Part shown: piece by piece, positions 27,445 to 35,609 of the stretch
How the letters are laid out: each line of letters starts with the position of its first letter
How positions within the stretch are numbered: position 1 is the stretch's first letter
NCBI RefSeq assembly: GCF_028993615.1
Contig: NZ_CP118632.1
Coordinates: forward strand, 2,418,001 to 2,482,000
DNA length: 64,000 nt
Direction of reading: 5' to 3'
Source: Herbaspirillum sp. WKF16
GTDB taxonomy: Bacteria; Pseudomonadota; Gammaproteobacteria; Burkholderiales; Burkholderiaceae_D
Notes under the pieces: generated by a model
Told to the model about the DNA's origin: nothing
Seen by the model: the letters and a program-made list of their open reading frames with translations, nothing else
Database searches by the model: none
Program-made: the position numbers and the translations under genes

Positions 27445-28245
27445 ATGACGCACGATGTATTCAAGCTCACGCAAGGCGCCTCGCCGTTGCTGATTTCCAT
27501 GCCGCACGTGGGCACGCAACTGCCCGACGACCTCAAGCCGGCCTTCAGCGAGGTTGGCCTGCAGGTGGACGACACCGACTGGCACATCGGCGAGCTGTAC
27601 GACTTCGCGCCGGAACTGGGCGTGTCCGTCATCCGTCCGGCCTATTCGCGCTACACCATCGACCTGAACCGTCCCGCCGACGGCCAGAGCCTGTATCCGG
27701 GCCAGAACACCACCGGCCTGTGCCCGCTCACGACCTTCGACAACGTGCCGCTCTACAAGCCCGGCATGGAGCCCGACGAGGCCGAGATCGCGCGCCGACT
27801 GCCGATCTACTGGCAACCGTATCACGACGCCCTGCAGGCCGAACTGGAGCGCATCAAGTCCATCCATGGCTATGCCTTGCTGTGGGATGCGCACTCGATC
27901 CGCTCGGTGATCCCGCACCTGTTCGAGGGCGAGCTGCCGGTGTTCAACTTCGGCACCGCCAGCGGCGCCTCCTGCGCGCCCGGCGTGGGCGAAGAGATGC
28001 TGCGCCTGGCGCAGCAGCACGCGCCGCATTATCCGGCAGTGCTCAACGGCCGCTTCAAGGGCGGTTACATCACCCGCAACTACGGCCAGCCGGCGCAGCG
28101 CGTGCACGCGGTGCAGCTGGAACTGGCGCAGCGCGCCTACATGCAGGAGCAGGCGCCGTACGCGCTGGACGCAGGCCTGGCCGGCACGCTCAAGCCGGTG
28201 CTGGCGCAATTCATCCAGCGCTACCTGGCGTTCAGGCCGGCCTGA
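27445..28245 (+). CDS. hutG: N-formylglutamate deformylase HutG
   Basis: This 266-aa enzyme hydrolyses N-formyl-L-glutamate to glutamate and formate, the last step of the HutF-type pathway. Family landmarks are PLLISMPHVGTQLPDDLKP, DWHIGELYDF, YSRYTIDLNRPADGQSLYPGQNTTGLCP and LLWDAHSIRSVIP, with metal/substrate His and Asp residues. The C-terminus has FKGGYITRNYGQPAQRVHAVQLELAQRAYM. The start has AAGGAAG 4 nt upstream and lies 9 bp behind hutF, so the two are co-transcribed. Confidence 0.95.
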   Translation: MTHDVFKLTQGASPLLISMPHVGTQLPDDLKPAFSEVGLQVDDTDWHIGELYDFAPELGVSVIRPAYSRYTIDLNRPADGQSLYPGQNTTGLCPLTTFDNVPLYKPGMEPDEAEIARRLPIYWQPYHDALQAELERIKSIHGYALLWDAHSIRSVIPHLFEGELPVFNFGTASGASCAPGVGEEMLRLAQQHAPHYPAVLNGRFKGGYITRNYGQPAQRVHAVQLELAQRAYMQEQAPYALDAGLAGTLKPVLAQFIQRYLAFRPA

Positions 28246-28255
28246 ACGCCTCCGG

Positions 28256-28312
28256 CCCGCAACGGAAAACGGCTGCCCCGCATCTCGCGGCGCAGCCGTT
28301 TTCCGTTGCGGG
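28256..28312. terminator. Long perfect hairpin after hutG
   Basis: A 21-bp perfect stem (CCCGCAACGGAAAACGGCTGC and its complement) encloses a 15-nt loop. There is no T-tract, so it may be a non-canonical terminator or an mRNA-stabilising structure closing the hut transcript. Confidence 0.6.
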
Positions 28313-28371
28313 CGCCCGTCATTTGATCCAGCGCAAGCCCGCGGCGCATCGGCGCGCAGGGCCGCGCGCGC

Positions 28372-28413
28372 TTGATGCACGTCAAGCCGGGCGGGGACGC
28401 GCAGGCCTAGGAT
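28372..28413 (+). promoter_or_regulatory. FNR/ANR box and -10 of the usp promoter (class II geometry)
   Basis: TTGATGCACGTCAA (28372-28385) is a full match to the TTGAT-N4-(A/G)TCAA consensus of FNR/ANR-type oxygen regulators. TAGGAT (28408-28413) lies where a -10 should be; with a start near 28420 the box is centred at about -41.5, the class II activation position. This predicts induction of the downstream stress protein at low oxygen. Confidence 0.7.
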
Positions 28414-28450
28414 GCAGTCATACGATTTGTGTCCACCTGGCGAGGTCATC

Positions 28451-28888
28451 ATGTTCAAGAACATCCTTTTGGCAACCGACGGATCCCGGCTGTGCAACGA
28501 GTCGGTCAAGGCCGCCATCGCGCTGGCCAAGAGCTGCGGCAGCAAGCTGGTCGGGCTCTCGGTGGCGGGCAACCTGCGCGCGCTGTCGATCCCCGAAGTG
28601 AGCGTGGGCGTCGACGTGCAGCAGGCCGACGAGGCCGGCCGCGCCAAGGCGCTGGCCAGCATCGCCATGATTTCCGACATGGCGCGCGAGCAGGGTGTGG
28701 ATTGCACGGTGCAGATGGCGCAGGGCGGCCGTCCGTATGAAGAGATCATGCGCGTGGCCGAGCGCGAGCACTGCGACGCCATCTTCATGGCTTCCAAGGC
28801 GCGCTCCACCCTGGGCCGCATGCTGCTGGGCAGCCAGACGCAGAAGGTGCTGGCGCGCAGCAAGGTGCCGGTGCTGGTGTTCCGCTGA
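28451..28888 (+). CDS. Universal stress protein (UspA family)
   Basis: A 145-aa single-domain USP starting at 28451 (MFKNILLATDGSRLCNESV). The N-terminal strand with Asp, the helix AIALAKSCGSKLVGLSV and the C-terminal nucleotide-binding stretch MASKARSTLGRMLLGSQTQKVLARSKVPVLV (G-x-x-x-x-G-S type loop) suggest an ATP-binding member. The upstream FNR-type promoter suggests a role in adaptation to oxygen limitation. It is monocistronic, with a strong terminator 41 bp after the stop. Confidence 0.92.
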   Translation: MFKNILLATDGSRLCNESVKAAIALAKSCGSKLVGLSVAGNLRALSIPEVSVGVDVQQADEAGRAKALASIAMISDMAREQGVDCTVQMAQGGRPYEEIMRVAEREHCDAIFMASKARSTLGRMLLGSQTQKVLARSKVPVLVFR

Positions 28889-28929
28889 TCGCGGGGTGGT
28901 TCGAACAACGAGTTGTGGTGTGGAGGGTA

Positions 28930-28964
28930 GGGCCGCTCTTTGTGGAGAAGAGCGGCCCTTTTTT
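28930..28964 (+). terminator. Rho-independent terminator after usp
   Basis: An 11-bp perfect stem (GGGCCGCTCTT / AAGAGCGGCCC) with a 7-nt loop is followed by six T residues. Confidence 0.92.
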
Positions 28965-29074
28965 ATCCCATGGCGCCGCTCGCATCCGGGCGATTTGGAA
29001 AATCGCTCTACAGTTGGTACAGTCTCCCCTTGTTTGACGACGAGCAACATCTTAGGCAAGACAAGGAGCGCGCA

Positions 29075-30259
29075 TTGGCCAAGACACAGGATTACAACGA
29101 CGGCGGCAACGCCTTTACCCGCTTCTTCGCGCACGAGGCCGCCGGCGGTATCGTGCTGGCCATTGCCGCGGTGCTGGCGCTGGTGGTCAGCAACTCCGGC
29201 TGGCGCGATAGCTACGAGGCCTTCACCAAGGCGCCCGGCACGGTCGACATCGGCGGCCTGATCGTTTTATCCAAGCCCTTGCTGCTGTGGGTGAACGACT
29301 TGTGGATGGCGGTCTTCTTCTTCCTGGTGGGGCTGGAGATCAAGCGCGAATTCGTCGAGGGCGAGCTGGCCTCTCGCAGCCAGGCCATCCTGCCGGCGGT
29401 GGCCGCCCTGGGCGGCATGGTCGTGCCGGCCGGTATCTACGCCCTGATCAATCTTTCCGATCCGGTCGCGCTGCGCGGCTGGGCCATTCCCGCCGCCACC
29501 GACATCGCCTTCGCGATCGGCATCGTCATGCTGCTGGGGTCGCGCGTGCCGACCTCGCTGAAGGTCTTCCTGACCGCGGTGGCGATCATCGACGATCTCG
29601 GCGCCATCGTCGTCATCGCGCTGTTCTATACCGAGCAGCTGTCGCTGCCGATGCTGGCCGGCGCCGGCGTGGGCAGCTTGCTGCTGCTCTTGCTCAACCG
29701 CAGCGGCGTGCGGCGCGCCGACGTGTACCTGGTGGTCGGCCTGGCGATCTGGGTATGCGTGCTCAAGTCCGGCATCCATGCCACGCTGGCCGGCGTGGTG
29801 ACGGCGCTGGCGATTCCCATGAGGGATGGCGAGGACCGGCCGCTGGCCGGGGCGCTGGAGCACGGTCTGCATCCCTGGGTTGCCTTCCTGGTGTTGCCGA
29901 TGTTCGCCTTCGCCAATGCCGGGGTGTCGCTGCAGGGCATGTCGCTGGGTAGCCTGTTCGATCCGATCCCGCTGGGCATCGCGGCCGGGCTGGTGCTGGG
30001 CAAGACGGTGGGGGTGTTCGGCGCTTCCTGGCTGATGATCAGGAGCGGCGCAGCCAGCGCGCCGGCCGGCGCCAGCACGCGCCAGTTCGTGGGCGTGTGC
30101 GCGCTGTGCGGGATCGGCTTCACGATGAGCTTGTTCATCGGCGGCCTGGCCTTCCAGGGCCTGAGCCCCGACTTCGAGGCCAGGCTCAAGCTGGGCGTGC
30201 TGTGCGGCTCCATCCTGGCCGGCATGCTGGGGACCGCCATCCTGTGGCGCAAGGCATGA
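29075..30259 (+). CDS. nhaA: Na+/H+ antiporter NhaA
   Basis: A 394-aa inner-membrane antiporter exchanging Na+ or Li+ for protons. The start is a TTG at 29075 preceded at 6 nt by AAGGAG; no ATG fits. It begins AKTQDYNDGGNAFTRFFAHEAAGGIVLAIAAVLALVVSNS. About twelve hydrophobic helices follow; the functional core includes WAIPAATDIAFAIGIVMLLG and FLTAVAIIDDLGAIVVIALFYTEQL, the latter holding the two adjacent transport Asp residues (IIDDLG). C-terminal helices contain GIGFTMSLFIGGLAF. Length matches NhaA. It is monocistronic. Confidence 0.95.
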   Translation: MAKTQDYNDGGNAFTRFFAHEAAGGIVLAIAAVLALVVSNSGWRDSYEAFTKAPGTVDIGGLIVLSKPLLLWVNDLWMAVFFFLVGLEIKREFVEGELASRSQAILPAVAALGGMVVPAGIYALINLSDPVALRGWAIPAATDIAFAIGIVMLLGSRVPTSLKVFLTAVAIIDDLGAIVVIALFYTEQLSLPMLAGAGVGSLLLLLLNRSGVRRADVYLVVGLAIWVCVLKSGIHATLAGVVTALAIPMRDGEDRPLAGALEHGLHPWVAFLVLPMFAFANAGVSLQGMSLGSLFDPIPLGIAAGLVLGKTVGVFGASWLMIRSGAASAPAGASTRQFVGVCALCGIGFTMSLFIGGLAFQGLSPDFEARLKLGVLCGSILAGMLGTAILWRKA

Positions 30260-30753
30260 GGCAGACATAAGCATGCTGAATGACGGCCATCGGCCGTCAA
30301 CTCCGGCGGGCGAGGGCGCGGTCACCGTTAATCTTTTATATCGTTTTCGGCATCGACGCGCCGAAAGTCGCCGATTGGCGACTGCCATGGAACTTTCCGT
30401 ATTGCGACGCAGGATGTCATTGTGGCAATGGCCGCAATCCCATCCCTCTTCGCATGCCCGCATTCCCGGGCGCAATAGCTGCGGCGCGGCAAATGTTGTC
30501 ACCCTGTCTTTGATTTATGACATGCGGAAATTGCTGCTGCGCGAAACAAGCCTTTGTTTACATGCAGTTTTGGCAGGAGCAAGATGGGCTGGAACCTCAA
30601 GGCCCATATGGCATCTGCCCATAGGCAACTGGTGCAAATGGCAACAGCGGCGCGCAACAAGATGATGCAAGGCAAGTTCGCCGCATTTTGATGGCTTGAG
30701 CGATAAGCGCGGTGAATATTGCGCGGTGACAATAGACGAGGAGGAGACCCCCA
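30260..30753. other. Intergenic region between nhaA and the small membrane protein pair
   Basis: This 494-bp stretch carries no gene I can support. The frames open here have poor starts and unlikely composition. A short hairpin (GACGGCCATCGGCCGTC at about 30282-30298) after nhaA lacks a T-tract. The promoter of the small-protein genes must lie in the right part, but no clear -35/-10 was found. Confidence 0.4.
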
Positions 30754-30879
30754 ATGAGAATCATCGACCTGTTCATGGGATATGGCGTCCAAGCCCTGCT
30801 GTGGTACGCTCTGTACGTTTTCGTTGGCAGCTGTGCCTTCGGCGCCTACGTGTGGCGCCGCACCGGCTTGAGCCAATGA
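30754..30879 (+). CDS. Small single-span membrane protein A (41 aa)
   Basis: A 41-codon ORF with a near-perfect SD (GAGGAGG, 9 nt before ATG). The product starts MRIIDLFMGYGVQALLWY and has one hydrophobic helix (about residues 8-33), ending in a short basic tail (WRRTGLSQ). It aligns without gaps to the 58-aa protein encoded 73 bp downstream, with about 15 identities in 36 positions including D5, M8, G11, WY17-18, YV21-22 and AF28-29. That similarity and the SD make it real despite its size. Function unknown; such proteins often bind and tune larger membrane complexes. Confidence 0.72.
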   Translation: MRIIDLFMGYGVQALLWYALYVFVGSCAFGAYVWRRTGLSQ

Positions 30880-30952
30880 TGCGCTAGAGCGGCGACGCGT
30901 GCGGCAGGGGTGCCGGACGTCGCCCCGACCGATTTCAGCAGGGGAAGGGTTC

Positions 30953-31129
30953 ATGCATATCTGGGATAAGCTCATGTCGTGGGGCATGACTTTTCTGAGC
31001 TGGTACGTGGTCTACGTGCTGGTGGCCGGCGGCGCGTTCGCGGCGTGGCTGGTCTATCGCGTATGGCTGCAGGACGCCGCCAAGGCGCGGCACGGCCGGC
31101 AGGCGTCGCAACATCGCCGCGTGGACTGA
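30953..31129 (+). CDS. Small single-span membrane protein B (58 aa), paralogue of A
   Basis: A 58-aa protein with the SD GGGGAAGGG before ATG at 30953. One transmembrane helix (about 9-35: WGMTFLSWYVVYVLVAGGAF) is followed by a basic cytoplasmic tail (RVWLQDAAKARHGRQASQHRR). It is a tandem paralogue of the upstream 41-aa protein. A bidirectional terminator follows at 31201. By the positive-inside rule the C-terminus should be cytoplasmic. No family is recognised. Confidence 0.75.
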   Translation: MHIWDKLMSWGMTFLSWYVVYVLVAGGAFAAWLVYRVWLQDAAKARHGRQASQHRRVD

Positions 31130-31200
31130 ACCCCGGACCGTTTCTTTCGCAACGACTTCATTCCCGACGGCGACGCGCGTTTGTCCGCGAGGCCGAAAAC

Positions 31201-31232
31201 AAAAAGAGCAACCATGCGGTTGCTCTTTTTTT
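31201..31232. terminator. Bidirectional rho-independent terminator
   Basis: A 13-bp stem (AAAAAGAGCAACC / GGTTGCTCTTTTT) with tetraloop ATGC lies between the small-protein genes on the plus strand and the VOC gene on the minus strand, and can serve both. Confidence 0.92.
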
Positions 31233-31249
31233 GTTTACCGGCGGCCACG

Positions 31250-32056
31250 CTATGCGTCGCTGAACTCCAGCAGCGCCTGGAAGGCCGGCAAGGCCAGCGT
31301 CAACCGGCCCGGCTCCTCCTGCAGCGGCAGGCCGAGTGCGCGGGCGCGGGCGGCGATGCCGGCCCGATCGCCGCCGCGCAGGCGAATGGCGGCGAAGAAG
31401 GCAGGGCGTGCCGGCAGGTGCGCGGCCAGGGCGCCGAAACGCGCCGCCAGGCCGGCGGCATCGCTGAACTCCAGGCCGAAGCCCGGATCCCACTGCCCCA
31501 GGCGGGCATAGTCCGCGGCGGCCCGGGCGGGGTCGGCATCGATCACCAGCAGGCTGGAGATGCCGGTGACGCCATTGGGGTGGGACATCCATTGCGCGCG
31601 CCACACCAGCTCCGGCGTCAGGTGGCGGCAGGCGTAGACGCGACCGGCGGCGAATTGGCCAGGCGCCAGGCGCACCGTCGAAAAGCGCGCATCGACGGCG
31701 CGCCCATCCACTTCCACCGGGCGCGAGAAATGCTGCACCGGCTGCGCGTCCAGCCCCAGCGCGATCCAGCGGTCATGGCAGGCCGGCACGTCGTCCACCG
31801 CGTAGACCAGGCCGTCGATGCCGAGTGGGCTGTCCAGAATCTCCTGGCGCACCTTCTCGCTGTCGCGCGGCTGGCCGATCAGTTCCAGGTAACCGCCGGC
31901 CAGTACCACCAGATGGTTGACCGAACCCAGCGTGTGATGGCCGCGCGGAGTGACGATGAAGCCCAGTCCCTCCAGCAGCGCGTGGGCGGCGTCGATGTCG
32001 TAGTGGGTGTTGAGGACCAGGTGGTCGAGGCGGGCAGGGGGCGTGTTGGCGGTCAT
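31250..32056 (-). CDS. VOC-family protein (glyoxalase-like domain)
   Basis: A 268-aa protein starting at 32056 (MTANTPPARLDHLVLNTHYD). It has two betaalphabetabetabeta units: RLDHLVLNTHYDIDAAHALLEGLGFIVTPRGHHTLGSVNHLVVLAGGYLELIG in the first half and a second module from about residue 150 (GVTGISSLLVIDADPARAAADYARLG). The N-terminal layout fits the Glyoxalase_3 group. Substrate unknown; members include dioxygenases, isomerases and resistance proteins. It diverges from the histidine kinase gene by 80 bp, and its transcript ends at the shared terminator. Confidence 0.8.
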   Translation of the reverse strand: MTANTPPARLDHLVLNTHYDIDAAHALLEGLGFIVTPRGHHTLGSVNHLVVLAGGYLELIGQPRDSEKVRQEILDSPLGIDGLVYAVDDVPACHDRWIALGLDAQPVQHFSRPVEVDGRAVDARFSTVRLAPGQFAAGRVYACRHLTPELVWRAQWMSHPNGVTGISSLLVIDADPARAAADYARLGQWDPGFGLEFSDAAGLAARFGALAAHLPARPAFFAAIRLRGGDRAGIAARARALGLPLQEEPGRLTLALPAFQALLEFSDA

Positions 32057-32136
32057 GGCGGCGCGGGCGAGTGAAAGCGGCAAGGCGGCAGCATAACCGA
32101 CATCGGGAACATTCGCCCGAGACGGGTCGTCGGAGG

Positions 32137-34293
32137 ATGAAGCCGGGCGGCTTCGATGTTATTCTCGCCACTCCCGGCGCAAGCTCGCAACCTGACGTGG
32201 AAAGGCCCAACTTGGACAAGGAACTGGCATCGGCGAGCCGCGCTTCGCTGGAGCAGGAAGTCGCACTGAGCAGGTTGCGGCGCCAGGCGCTGTTCGAAGC
32301 GATCGACGACGGCTTCTGCATCATCCGCTTCATCGACGGGCCGCATGGCCCCTTGAGCGATTACATCCACATCGAGGCCAACTCCGGCTACGAGCGCCAT
32401 ACCGGCATCCGCGACATCGTCGGCAAGCGGCTACGCGAGATTGAACCCGAGCACGCCGATACCTGGATCGAGATCTACGGCAGGGTGCTGCGCACCGGCG
32501 AAGCCGTGCGCTTCGAGCAGGAATTCGTTGCCGCCGGTCGCTATATCGAAGTGTCCGCCACTCGCGTCGGCCCCGAGGAAATGGGGCAGGTGTCGGTGCT
32601 GTTCCGCGACGTGACGGCCCGCAAGAAAACCGAGGCCGCGCTGCGCGACAACGTGCAGCGTGTGCAACTGGCGCTGGCGGCCGGCGCCATCATCGGCACC
32701 TGGCTGTGGGATGTGCCGGCCGACCGTTTCAGCGTCGACGATGGCTTCGCCCAGGCATTCGGCTTCGACTCCTCCATGGGCCGCAGCGGCCTCAGTCTCG
32801 AACAGGTCATCGAGACCGTCCATCCCGACGACCGCGCCGGCCTCATCGCCGCCATCGAAGAAGCCTTCACGCGCGGCGGCGCCTACGCCCACCAATACCG
32901 CACCCGGCGCCAGGACGGCAATTACTACTGGCTGGAAGCCAACGGCCGCGTCGATCTCAATGCGGACGGCACGCCCAGCCAGTTTCCCGGCGTGCTGATC
33001 GACATCGATGGGCGGCGCGCCGTGGAAGCCGAACGCGACCGCGCGCTGGCCGCCCTGCGCACCCTCAACGAAACGCTGGAGCAGCGCGTGGAAGAGCGCA
33101 CCGCCGCGCTGCTGACCGCCGAGGAAGCATTGCGCCAGTCGCAGAAGATGGAAGCCGTCGGCCAGCTGACCGGCGGCCTGGCACATGACTTCAACAATAT
33201 CCTGGCCGGCATCGGCGGCAGCCTGGAGCTGATGAAGATACGCCTGGCCCAGGGCCGCATCGGCGACATCGACCGCCACCTCAACGGCGCCCAGGCCGCC
33301 GTCAAGCGCGCAGCCGCCCTGACGCAGCGCCTGCTGGCCTTCTCGCGGCGCCAGACGCTCGACCCCAAGCCATCCAACCTGAACCAGATCGTCGCCGGCA
33401 TGCACGAACTGATCGGACGCAGCATGGGACCGTCGATCGCCGTCGAAACCGTGGCCGCCGGCGGTCTTTGGAGCGCCTTCGTCGACGTCGGCCAGCTGGA
33501 GAACGCGCTGCTCAACCTGTGCCTCAACGCGCGCGACGCCATGCCCAACGGCGGCAAGCTCACCATCGAAACCGCCAACCGCTGGATGGACGATCTGGCC
33601 GCCGCCCAGCGCGGCCTGCCGGCCGGGCAATACTTGTCACTGTGCGTCAGCGACACCGGCACCGGCATGTCGCCGGACGTGGTGGCGCGCGCCTTCGATC
33701 CCTTCTTCACCACCAAGCCGACCGGGCAGGGCACCGGGCTGGGCCTGTCCATGGTGTACGGCTTCGCCGGCCAGTCCGGCGGCACCGCGCGCATCTATTC
33801 CGAGCTGGGGCGCGGTACCATGATCTGCATCTACCTCCCGCGCCACCTCGGCGAAGGCGCCGCGGAAGACGCCTGGCCAATCGAGGAACCATCCCCGGTC
33901 GCGGCCGGCCGCAAGACCATTTTGCTGGTCGACGACGAACCGCTGGTGCGCATGGTAGCCGTCGAGGTGCTGGAAGACCTGGGCTATTTCGTGGTCGAAG
34001 CCGAAGACGGCCCGGCCGCGCTCAAGGCCCTGGCCGCGCATCCCGTCATCGACTTGCTGGTCACCGACGTCGGCCTGCCCAATGGCATGAACGGCCGCCA
34101 ACTGGCCGACGCCATCCGCGAGCGGCGGCCGGAACTGCCGGTGCTGTTCGTGACGGGCTACGCCGAGAACGCAGTGCTGAACCACGGCCACCTGGAACGG
34201 GGCATGCAGGTGCTGACCAAGCCGTTCTCTGCCGATGCGCTGGGGCGGCGGGTGCGGGATTTGATTGGTGAAGATGGGCAGGCTGGTGGGTGA
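32137..34293 (+). CDS. Hybrid sensor histidine kinase (PAS-PAS-HisKA-HATPase-REC)
   Basis: A 718-aa soluble sensor. Two PAS domains (about 45-175 and 185-305) precede a coiled-coil linker (RTLNETLEQRVEERTAALL). The dimerisation box LTGGLAHDFNNIL carries the phosphorylated H350. The HATPase domain shows LLNLCLNARDAMPNGG (N box), SDTGTGMSPDVV (G1) and GQGTGLGLSMVYGF (G2). The C-terminal receiver has LLVDDEPLVRM, phospho-acceptor D644 in VTDVGLPNG, and LTKPF. No transmembrane segment is evident, so it senses a cytoplasmic or diffusible cue. The start is uncertain: the ATG at 32137 has GGAGG too close, and a TTG at 32213 with GGAAAGG is an alternative. No partner regulator is adjacent. Confidence 0.88.
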   Translation: MKPGGFDVILATPGASSQPDVERPNLDKELASASRASLEQEVALSRLRRQALFEAIDDGFCIIRFIDGPHGPLSDYIHIEANSGYERHTGIRDIVGKRLREIEPEHADTWIEIYGRVLRTGEAVRFEQEFVAAGRYIEVSATRVGPEEMGQVSVLFRDVTARKKTEAALRDNVQRVQLALAAGAIIGTWLWDVPADRFSVDDGFAQAFGFDSSMGRSGLSLEQVIETVHPDDRAGLIAAIEEAFTRGGAYAHQYRTRRQDGNYYWLEANGRVDLNADGTPSQFPGVLIDIDGRRAVEAERDRALAALRTLNETLEQRVEERTAALLTAEEALRQSQKMEAVGQLTGGLAHDFNNILAGIGGSLELMKIRLAQGRIGDIDRHLNGAQAAVKRAAALTQRLLAFSRRQTLDPKPSNLNQIVAGMHELIGRSMGPSIAVETVAAGGLWSAFVDVGQLENALLNLCLNARDAMPNGGKLTIETANRWMDDLAAAQRGLPAGQYLSLCVSDTGTGMSPDVVARAFDPFFTTKPTGQGTGLGLSMVYGFAGQSGGTARIYSELGRGTMICIYLPRHLGEGAAEDAWPIEEPSPVAAGRKTILLVDDEPLVRMVAVEVLEDLGYFVVEAEDGPAALKALAAHPVIDLLVTDVGLPNGMNGRQLADAIRERRPELPVLFVTGYAENAVLNHGHLERGMQVLTKPFSADALGRRVRDLIGEDGQAGG

Positions 34294-34451
34294 GGCTTGG
34301 CGGACGACGTCTATTGGCGTTTGATGGCTGGCGATGCCTCTGATTGGCAGGCCCCGGGGTTCGCCCGGGCATCTTGGCCTAACTCAATACGACATTTTAC
34401 ATAATACAAATTATGCGAATATAAGAAGATCCATTCGGCATATGCAGCCCT

Positions 34452-35174
34452 TCATATATCCGCCTGCATCGTCCGCTTCGACAAGTCCGCGGCAGTTTCA
34501 CGCCGCTCACTGTATCGATCGGTCAGGAACGTTGAAACGTCCCTGGTCAGCAGCGTGAATTTGAATAGCTCCTCCATCACGTCCACGACACGGTCGTAGT
34601 ATGGGGACGGTTTCATCCTGCCGGCGTCATCGAATTCCTGGTGCGCCTTGGCGACCGACGACTGGTTCGGAATCGTCAGCATCCGCATCCAACGTCCCAG
34701 TACACGCATCTGATTGACGGCGTTGAACGACTGCGAGCCGCCCGACACCTCCATCACGGCAAGCGTCTTGCCCTGGGTTGGCCGAATTGCTCCTTGCGAT
34801 AATGGAATCCAGTCGATCTGCGCTTTCATGATGCCCGTCATGGCGCCATGACGCTCGGGTGAACTCCAGACCATCCCTTCGCACCAGTTCGCCAGGTCCC
34901 GCAATTGCGCGACCTTGGGATGCGTGTCGGGCTCGCTGTCCGGCAGCGGCAAGCCGCGCGGGTCGAAGATCCTGACTTCACCGCCGAATGCCTCAAGTAG
35001 ACGCGCCGCCTCCATCGTCAGCAGCCGGCTGTATGAGCGCTCTCGAATGGAACCGTACAGCAGCAGGAAGCGCGGCCGATGGCTGGAGGAGCCGATTTTC
35101 GCGAAATCCGCAGCAGCGGGAAGCCAGAACAGGTTTGGCTCGATATTGGGCAGGTCACCGGTCGGATGCGACAC
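34452..35174 (-). CDS. arsH: Arsenical resistance protein ArsH (NADPH-dependent FMN reductase family)
   Basis: A 240-aa flavoprotein that in characterised members oxidises trivalent organoarsenicals and gives resistance. FMN-binding and family motifs are [110 protein letters not shown] chose a GTG start at 35174 because GGGGAGGG sits 5-6 nt upstream; longer frames to ATG 35207 have a cramped SD. The gene overlaps arsC by 20 bp and is the last in arsRBCH. Confidence 0.92.
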   Translation of the reverse strand: MSHPTGDLPNIEPNLFWLPAAADFAKIGSSSHRPRFLLLYGSIRERSYSRLLTMEAARLLEAFGGEVRIFDPRGLPLPDSEPDTHPKVAQLRDLANWCEGMVWSSPERHGAMTGIMKAQIDWIPLSQGAIRPTQGKTLAVMEVSGGSQSFNAVNQMRVLGRWMRMLTIPNQSSVAKAHQEFDDAGRMKPSPYYDRVVDVMEELFKFTLLTRDVSTFLTDRYSERRETAADLSKRTMQADI

Positions 35175-35583
35175 GCTGGCCCTCCCCGTTGATAACGGCT
35201 TCGCCATCTTCCTTGGCAAATGCGCCTTGCTGCGGATTGTCCAGGATGTCCAGCACCAGTTCGGATGGGCGGCACAGACGCGTGCCTCTGGCGGTTACGA
35301 CAAACGGTCGGTTGATCAGGATGGGATGTTGCAGCATGGCATCGAGCAACTGGTCCTCCGTCAGCGCGGCGTTATCCAGGCCCAGCTCCGCGTAAGGCGT
35401 GCCTTTTTGACGAAGCGCATCGCGTACGCTCAGGCCGGCGTCGCGGATCAGGCTGGTCAGCCGCTGCCGGCTCGGTGGGTGCTGCAGGTATTCGATGACG
35501 ATCGGTTCTTCTCCGCTGTTGCGGATCATGGCCAATGCATTGCGCGATGTGCCGCAGGCCGGGTTGTGATAGATGGTGATCAT
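35155..35583 (-). CDS. arsC: Arsenate reductase ArsC (glutaredoxin-dependent)
   Basis: A 142-aa reductase converting arsenate to arsenite for export. The active-site Cys is C10 in [13 protein letters not shown], as in the R773 plasmid type. [12 protein letters not shown] and [20 protein letters not shown] carry the conserved Arg residues that bind arsenate. Length is typical. It lies 26 bp behind arsB and overlaps arsH. Confidence 0.96.
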   Translation of the reverse strand: MITIYHNPACGTSRNALAMIRNSGEEPIVIEYLQHPPSRQRLTSLIRDAGLSVRDALRQKGTPYAELGLDNAALTEDQLLDAMLQHPILINRPFVVTARGTRLCRPSELVLDILDNPQQGAFAKEDGEAVINGEGQRVASDR

Positions 35584-35609
35584 GATGTTCGCGGGATGGT
35601 GAGAGGTCG

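Noticed and set aside
26038..28908. 956-aa open frame on the minus strand
   Set aside because: It lies opposite hutF, hutG and usp, which all have clear motifs and start sites. The frame has no recognisable domain.
30511..30525. TTGATTTATGACATG as an FNR box for the small membrane proteins
   Set aside because: Only the left half-site matches; the right half lacks TCAA, and the site is over 200 bp from the first start codon.
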